NCBI GenBank assembly: GCA_002398365.1
Contig: DGYK01000063.1
Span: 377,753-441,752, forward strand
DNA: 64,000 nucleotides
Source of the DNA: Flammeovirgaceae bacterium UBA5008
GTDB taxonomy: Bacteria; Bacteroidota; Bacteroidia; Cytophagales; Cyclobacteriaceae
Reading direction: 5' to 3'
In this document: in pieces, positions 60,028-64,000 of the stretch
Numbering within the stretch: position 1 is the stretch's first letter
Layout of the letters: each line of letters starts with the position of its first letter
Position numbers and translations under genes: made by a program
Notes under the pieces: generated by a model
What the model saw: the letters and a program-made list of their open reading frames with translations, nothing else
Database searches by the model: none
Told to the model about the DNA's origin: nothing

Positions 60028-62628
60028 TTATTCTACTTTCAGCGTATCGACCGGATTGGCGCTGGCCGTTTTTATTGTCTGCGAGGCAATAGTGCCGAGC
60101 CCTAGAGAAATAAGCAACACAATACTGATCAACACATCCCAAAAGTTTAACTGAACACTATAATACTGAATGCGTGTTAAGAACAGATCAAACAAAAATA
60201 CCATGGGAACGGCCGAGAGAACAATGGCCCAAATCATTAATTTAAGATAGTCCTTCGACAACAAATAGGTAATATTCGCCATGCTGGCACCCATTACCTT
60301 GCGAATGCCCACTTCTTTCGCTTTTGTTTCCGAAGTATAAACTACCATGCCAAGCATGCCAAGCAGGGAAATAGTAATGGCTAACAAACCAAGGAAGCCG
60401 ACTATTTTTAAGAGCACGACATACATAGAATATCCTTCGTTTAACTCATCCTCAAAAAAGTGTGCCTTCATCGGTAGCGCGCTTACATTTTTCCACCTTT
60501 TTTCAAAATCCGTAAACAAAGCGAATGCATCCGTGGAGGCAACTTTTAAATTGGCATAAGCGAAGTGCGCGGGGTCATATCGAAAAAAGAATTTGTCGAT
60601 TGGCAATCGCAATGTGCCATAATGAAAGTTTTTTACTACTCCGATGATTTCTAGTTCTTTATCATTCACTTGGTAGGTGCGACCAATGGCGTCAATAGGT
60701 TGTGGGATTTTTTCCGTCTTTAAAAACTCTTCATTTACGATAATGTACTGCTCTTGTTTCCACACTTCATTTGGAAAATTTTTGCCAGCGAGAAGTGTCA
60801 GTCCGAAATTGTTCAGATAGTTCGGATCTACAAACAGCTGTGCAACTTCTGAAGAATCCTTTTCATTATCTTTCACCCACGTGGTGGAGTAGCTTAGTCC
60901 GAGGACATCGGAGGACATCGATACTGCATGCACCGAGGAAAACGATTCGAATTCTGATTTAAAAAGCGAAGGATTAACACCTTGCAATTCCACATCCACT
61001 ACATTTTCTTTCGTAAATCCAAAATCAAAATTGATCGAATAGCGATACTGCCGACTGAACACAACCAGCGACAGAATGAAACAGAATGAAAGAGCGAACT
61101 GAAAGACAGTTAGCACTTTGCGCACGCGCATACTGGACGAACCATTTCCAATTACTTTGCTCTTCAGTGCCTGAATGGGATTTAAGCCCGAGAAAAATAG
61201 AGCAGGAAAAATACCGGCAAAGAATCCGGTCAATAATGCAAAAAGAATAAAGAAAAAAAGCGTACGCACAGTAAGGCTAAGATCTAACGCGGATGAAGCC
61301 ACCAGCATTTGTTGAAACTCCGTGCGAATCAGAAAAAAGAGGAGCAACGACCCAAGGAATGAAATGAATGTGATAACAATTGTTTCTGTAATGAACTGAA
61401 AGAATATCTGCCTTTTCGCTCCGCCCATTGTTTTGCGCAAACCAATTTCTTTGGATCGCTTCAAAGCTCGGGCAATCGAGATATTGGTATAATTAAAGCA
61501 TGCAGGTAGTAAGATCAATGCAGCGATAATGGCGAAGACAATCATTCCCGATGCCTCCCACTTGGGCCCTATCGCGTTGCGAAAGTCGGGCCCCATAGTG
61601 ATGTCATCCAGATGTTGATACTGAAATTGAACTTTAATTGGAAACGTAGCATACGTAGTCTTCGCAATCTTTTGAAGATGAGATTCTACACTTTGGATGT
61701 TGGCACTTTTATTCAATAAGATATACACATATTGATTTTGATACTGTGTCCACTTTTCTTGAATAGATAGTGAAGACGATGGCAGACTGGCATAGGAAAT
61801 CAAAGCTTCAAATTTGAGGTGCGAATTGATGGGGTGGTCTTTCATAACAGCAGCTATCTCCAGCAATCCACCTTGTTCCGATTCAATGGTTTTTCCAATC
61901 ACATCGGAACTATTAAAAAGCTTAATAGCGGCCGATTCAGTCAAGATGATGTTATTGGGTTTTTTCAGTGCAGCTTCTCCATCGCCTTTGATCAGATCAT
62001 AACTAAAAACTTTGAAGAAATTGGGTTCCACATAATATCCCCGTAAAGGAATAGCACCTTGAGCCATTTTTATTTCTTCATTAAAACCAGATTGAATTCG
62101 AACGACTTCTTCAATTTCGGGCAACACAGCTAATTCATCGGCCAAGACTATCGGTGAGCTGGCATAGTCGATTTCGTCAATGCCTTCGTACCGCGTGCTG
62201 GTGATGGTATAGATCCGATCTTTATTTGCGTGAAAATCATCGTACGTGCGCACATAGCTGACTAAAGAAATCAAGAGCAAACTAACAGACATGCCAATCG
62301 CTAATCCAAATGCATTGAGTAACGAGATATATTTGTATTGGTAAACATTGCGTATGGCTACTTTAAAATAACTACGAAGCATATCCAACGAAAAACCGGA
62401 TGTAAAAGGACTCATTTGCGAATCGCGCTTTCGTTTTCGGATTGCGTATGAGAAGAGTAAGGAGAAAACATGTTGCCAATATTTCCAATACGCATATCGA
62501 GCGGAACGATTTTGAACGTGTAGTTGAAACTGTTCGTCCAAATCACCGAGTAAATCTTCTGTTTGAGCGTTTCCGCAATACCATTTGAAAATGGATTTGG
62601 CTAATCGCGGAGGTTGAGGCGTTTGCAT
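60028..62628 (-). CDS. FtsX-like ABC permease with permease-prefix domain
   Basis: About 866 residues from ATG 62628 (a frame from 62688 would overlap the PadR gene). The N-terminal helical prefix (MQTPQPPRLAKSIFKWYCGNA, EDLLGDLDEQFQLHV) is the domain usually found in permeases that follow PadR regulators. It is followed by a TM helix, a MacB-like periplasmic domain, the FtsX helices with RSKEIGLRKTMGGAK, a second periplasmic domain, and the last helices with KAKEVGIRKVMGAS. The start is 10 bp after the PadR stop, so the two are co-transcribed. The ATPase partner must be elsewhere. Export of a toxic compound or lipid-related cargo is plausible. Confidence 0.9.
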   Translation of the reverse strand: MQTPQPPRLAKSIFKWYCGNAQTEDLLGDLDEQFQLHVQNRSARYAYWKYWQHVFSLLFSYAIRKRKRDSQMSPFTSGFSLDMLRSYFKVAIRNVYQYKYISLLNAFGLAIGMSVSLLLISLVSYVRTYDDFHANKDRIYTITSTRYEGIDEIDYASSPIVLADELAVLPEIEEVVRIQSGFNEEIKMAQGAIPLRGYYVEPNFFKVFSYDLIKGDGEAALKKPNNIILTESAAIKLFNSSDVIGKTIESEQGGLLEIAAVMKDHPINSHLKFEALISYASLPSSSLSIQEKWTQYQNQYVYILLNKSANIQSVESHLQKIAKTTYATFPIKVQFQYQHLDDITMGPDFRNAIGPKWEASGMIVFAIIAALILLPACFNYTNISIARALKRSKEIGLRKTMGGAKRQIFFQFITETIVITFISFLGSLLLFFLIRTEFQQMLVASSALDLSLTVRTLFFFILFALLTGFFAGIFPALFFSGLNPIQALKSKVIGNGSSSMRVRKVLTVFQFALSFCFILSLVVFSRQYRYSINFDFGFTKENVVDVELQGVNPSLFKSEFESFSSVHAVSMSSDVLGLSYSTTWVKDNEKDSSEVAQLFVDPNYLNNFGLTLLAGKNFPNEVWKQEQYIIVNEEFLKTEKIPQPIDAIGRTYQVNDKELEIIGVVKNFHYGTLRLPIDKFFFRYDPAHFAYANLKVASTDAFALFTDFEKRWKNVSALPMKAHFFEDELNEGYSMYVVLLKIVGFLGLLAITISLLGMLGMVVYTSETKAKEVGIRKVMGASMANITYLLSKDYLKLMIWAIVLSAVPMVFLFDLFLTRIQYYSVQLNFWDVLISIVLLISLGLGTIASQTIKTASANPVDTLKVE

Positions 62629-62638
62629 GTGGGTCGAA

Positions 62639-62971
62639 TTAATTGTTAGATGCGGACAATTTGATTTTTGACAAGCTCCACAATTCATCGCGCAGCATTT
62701 TGCTTTCCGTCACAGCCTTTTTACCGGCAGCGGTCACTTCATAAAAGCGTTTGCTGCGCCCTCCTCGTTCGGCTGTAGCGCCACCCATTCGAGATTTTAG
62801 AAATCCCTTTTCTTCTAACCGCGTGATGGTGGAATGCAGCGCTCCGATGCTGATCGAACGCTTACATCGGCTTTCGATGTCATTTTGAATGGAGACCCCA
62901 TAGGCTTCATCGCCCAGCGAAGCGATTGTTAACAGCACTACTTCTTCAAACTCGCCCAGATACGTTTTCAT
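62639..62971 (-). CDS. PadR family transcriptional regulator
   Basis: 110 residues of winged-helix type: EEVVLLTIASLGDEAYGVSIQNDIESR at the N-terminus, the recognition region ISIGALHSTITRLEEKGFLKSRMGG, and a basic wing AERGGRSKRFYEVTAAGKKAV. Such regulators often repress the permease gene they precede. It is divergent from the AraC gene across a spacer of about 97 bp that could hold operators for both. Confidence 0.93.
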   Translation of the reverse strand: MKTYLGEFEEVVLLTIASLGDEAYGVSIQNDIESRCKRSISIGALHSTITRLEEKGFLKSRMGGATAERGGRSKRFYEVTAAGKKAVTESKMLRDELWSLSKIKLSASNN

Positions 62972-63068
62972 TTATTCGATTTTGGTGATTGTACGGATAA
63001 ATTGAATATTAGTTTCTGTTTTTAAGAACAAATGAAAATTTTCTGTACGAATGATTAACTTGGCCGCT

Positions 63069-63953
63069 ATGAAGAAAGTGTTTCCCTTCTATTCCATCGG
63101 CCATTTTATCAACCAACCCAACAACCCGACCGAGTTTGAGGTTTTGCGTTTTGATGAGATTGAAGAACCCGAAGTGGATGATGTGCACAAACATACTTTT
63201 TATGAAATCATCTGGATTGAGAAGGGAAAAAGTAAACAGGTGATCGATTATACAGAATATGAAATTAAACCCGGCTCTTTGTTTTTTATTTCACCGGGTC
63301 AGCTGCATGAGTTTGAGGAATGGAAACCAATTCTCGGTGGAAGCATTTTGTTCACGGAAGATTTTTTGTTGCTCCATCACCAGAATAAAGACCGACTATT
63401 TGAACTGAGTTTTTTAGATAATTTTTATAGCCATCCTGTTCTGCAGCCGGATAAAAAGTCTTTTGAAGAAATCAAACAAACCATTCGCCAACTGGAAGCA
63501 GAAAAAAAGCGAAAGGATTACCAACCGGCCATGGCACAAGCACTTTTGCAGGTTTTGCTTTTACAGATACAGCGATCTGTTGATGCGCAAGCGAAGGTGA
63601 CGATTTCTAAAAAGTACATTGTGCTGTTCAAAAAATTCAAACAGCTAATAGACCTAAACTTCTCCAAGAACCTTTCGGTGAGCAATTATGCCTCTATGTT
63701 GGCGATAACGCCTCATCATCTCAATTTTGTGGTGAAAGAAGTGACAGGCAAAACAGCTACTGAAGTAATTCGGGCTCGACTCATCTTAGAAGCTAAACGA
63801 CTAATCTCCTTTACAGATTATTCCATTTCAGAGATTGCGGCAGAGCTGGGCTATTTTGATTCATCCTACTTTGCCAAAATCTTCAAAGCTGAAACAGACC
63901 AGGCGCCACTTGAGTTTAAATCACTAATCTCCAAATCCTACCGAAGAAGATAG
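63069..63953 (+). CDS. AraC family transcriptional regulator
   Basis: About 294 residues from ATG 63069 (300 from 63051). A cupin-like N-terminal domain (HKHTFYEIIWIEKGKSKQVIDYTEYEIKPGSLFFISPGQLHEFEEW, shown in parts) senses the effector. The C-terminal double helix-turn-helix (YASMLAITPHHLNFVVKEVTGKTATEVIRARLILEAKRLI) is typical of AraC/XylS, ending in ISEIAAELGYFDSSYFAKIFKAETDQAP. The effector and targets are not evident. The divergent PadR-permease unit is a candidate neighbour. The last 47 bases of the window after its stop show nothing recognisable. Confidence 0.93.
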   Translation: MKKVFPFYSIGHFINQPNNPTEFEVLRFDEIEEPEVDDVHKHTFYEIIWIEKGKSKQVIDYTEYEIKPGSLFFISPGQLHEFEEWKPILGGSILFTEDFLLLHHQNKDRLFELSFLDNFYSHPVLQPDKKSFEEIKQTIRQLEAEKKRKDYQPAMAQALLQVLLLQIQRSVDAQAKVTISKKYIVLFKKFKQLIDLNFSKNLSVSNYASMLAITPHHLNFVVKEVTGKTATEVIRARLILEAKRLISFTDYSISEIAAELGYFDSSYFAKIFKAETDQAPLEFKSLISKSYRRR

Positions 63954-64000
63954 GTTTCGTCCGTATAAGCGGGGGCATGTGCACAGCACCTTTGTATTGT

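Noticed and set aside
1..64000. tRNA, rRNA, CRISPR arrays, insertion sequences and prophage genes
   Set aside because: I looked through the spacers and proteins and saw no cloverleaf-like tract, repeat-spacer pattern, transposase or phage structural gene. A covariance-model search would be needed to exclude small RNAs.

Overview
The window looks like a chromosomal segment from a member of the Bacteroidota, most likely of the Cytophagales type. The evidence is the long-form IspH, LytS/LytTR two-component pairs, a DUF4175 protein, YpdA, FtsX-like permeases with a prefix domain, several lipoproteins, and promoter-like TAnnTTTG elements (the Bacteroidota -7 consensus) at suitable distances upstream of genes. 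Base composition is moderately AT-rich by eye; it was not computed. I saw no tRNA, rRNA, CRISPR array, insertion sequence or prophage. Nearly everything is a plausible intact core or accessory gene, packed tightly and often overlapping.

Layout, left end (1-14.5 kb): the 3' part of gltD, a pair of DUF3857/transglutaminase-like exported proteins, three consecutive TPM-domain proteins, a class V aminotransferase with a lipoprotein, an unknown small protein, a DnaA-box-containing intergenic region, two thioredoxin-fold proteins, an M20 peptidase, an RlmI-like rRNA methyltransferase and a MORN-variant lipoprotein. 14.6-26 kb: an HtrA protease, a 57-residue protein, ispH translationally coupled to a TonB-dependent receptor, ypdA, a YigZ protein, a GNAT-DUF952 fusion, mqo, and two exported proteins, one with a degenerate metallo-beta-lactamase fold.

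26-42.6 kb: a LytS/LytTR pair faces a long block of minus-strand genes: an FtsX-like permease, DUF2911-TPR, a TPR protein, an Ig-like lipoprotein, a methyltransferase, mnmG, ybeY, an RsbW-like ATPase and DUF4175. This block holds what I regard as the most notable signal. The 252-bp spacer at 33582-33833 carries four perfect DnaA boxes, with a fifth just inside the neighbouring gene. Two near-perfect ParB-binding (parS) palindromes lie 4.4 kb away between mnmG and ybeY. Together with mnmG (gidA), a common neighbour of replication origins, this suggests the window spans the chromosomal origin and its centromere. A weaker DnaA-box cluster lies at 9.77-9.98 kb.

42.6-64 kb: a three-repeat fasciclin lipoprotein, a second LytS/LytTR pair with a small membrane protein, several small proteins, an HhH/coiled-coil membrane protein, a Uma2 nuclease, a TMEM175-like channel, and a YceI-porin-YceI cluster. 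Next come a MarR regulator with a long palindrome upstream and a full fatty-acid beta-oxidation set (FadB/N, thiolase, acyl-CoA dehydrogenase). The window ends with DUF5946 and ArsC-like proteins, a PadR-permease pair and an AraC regulator.
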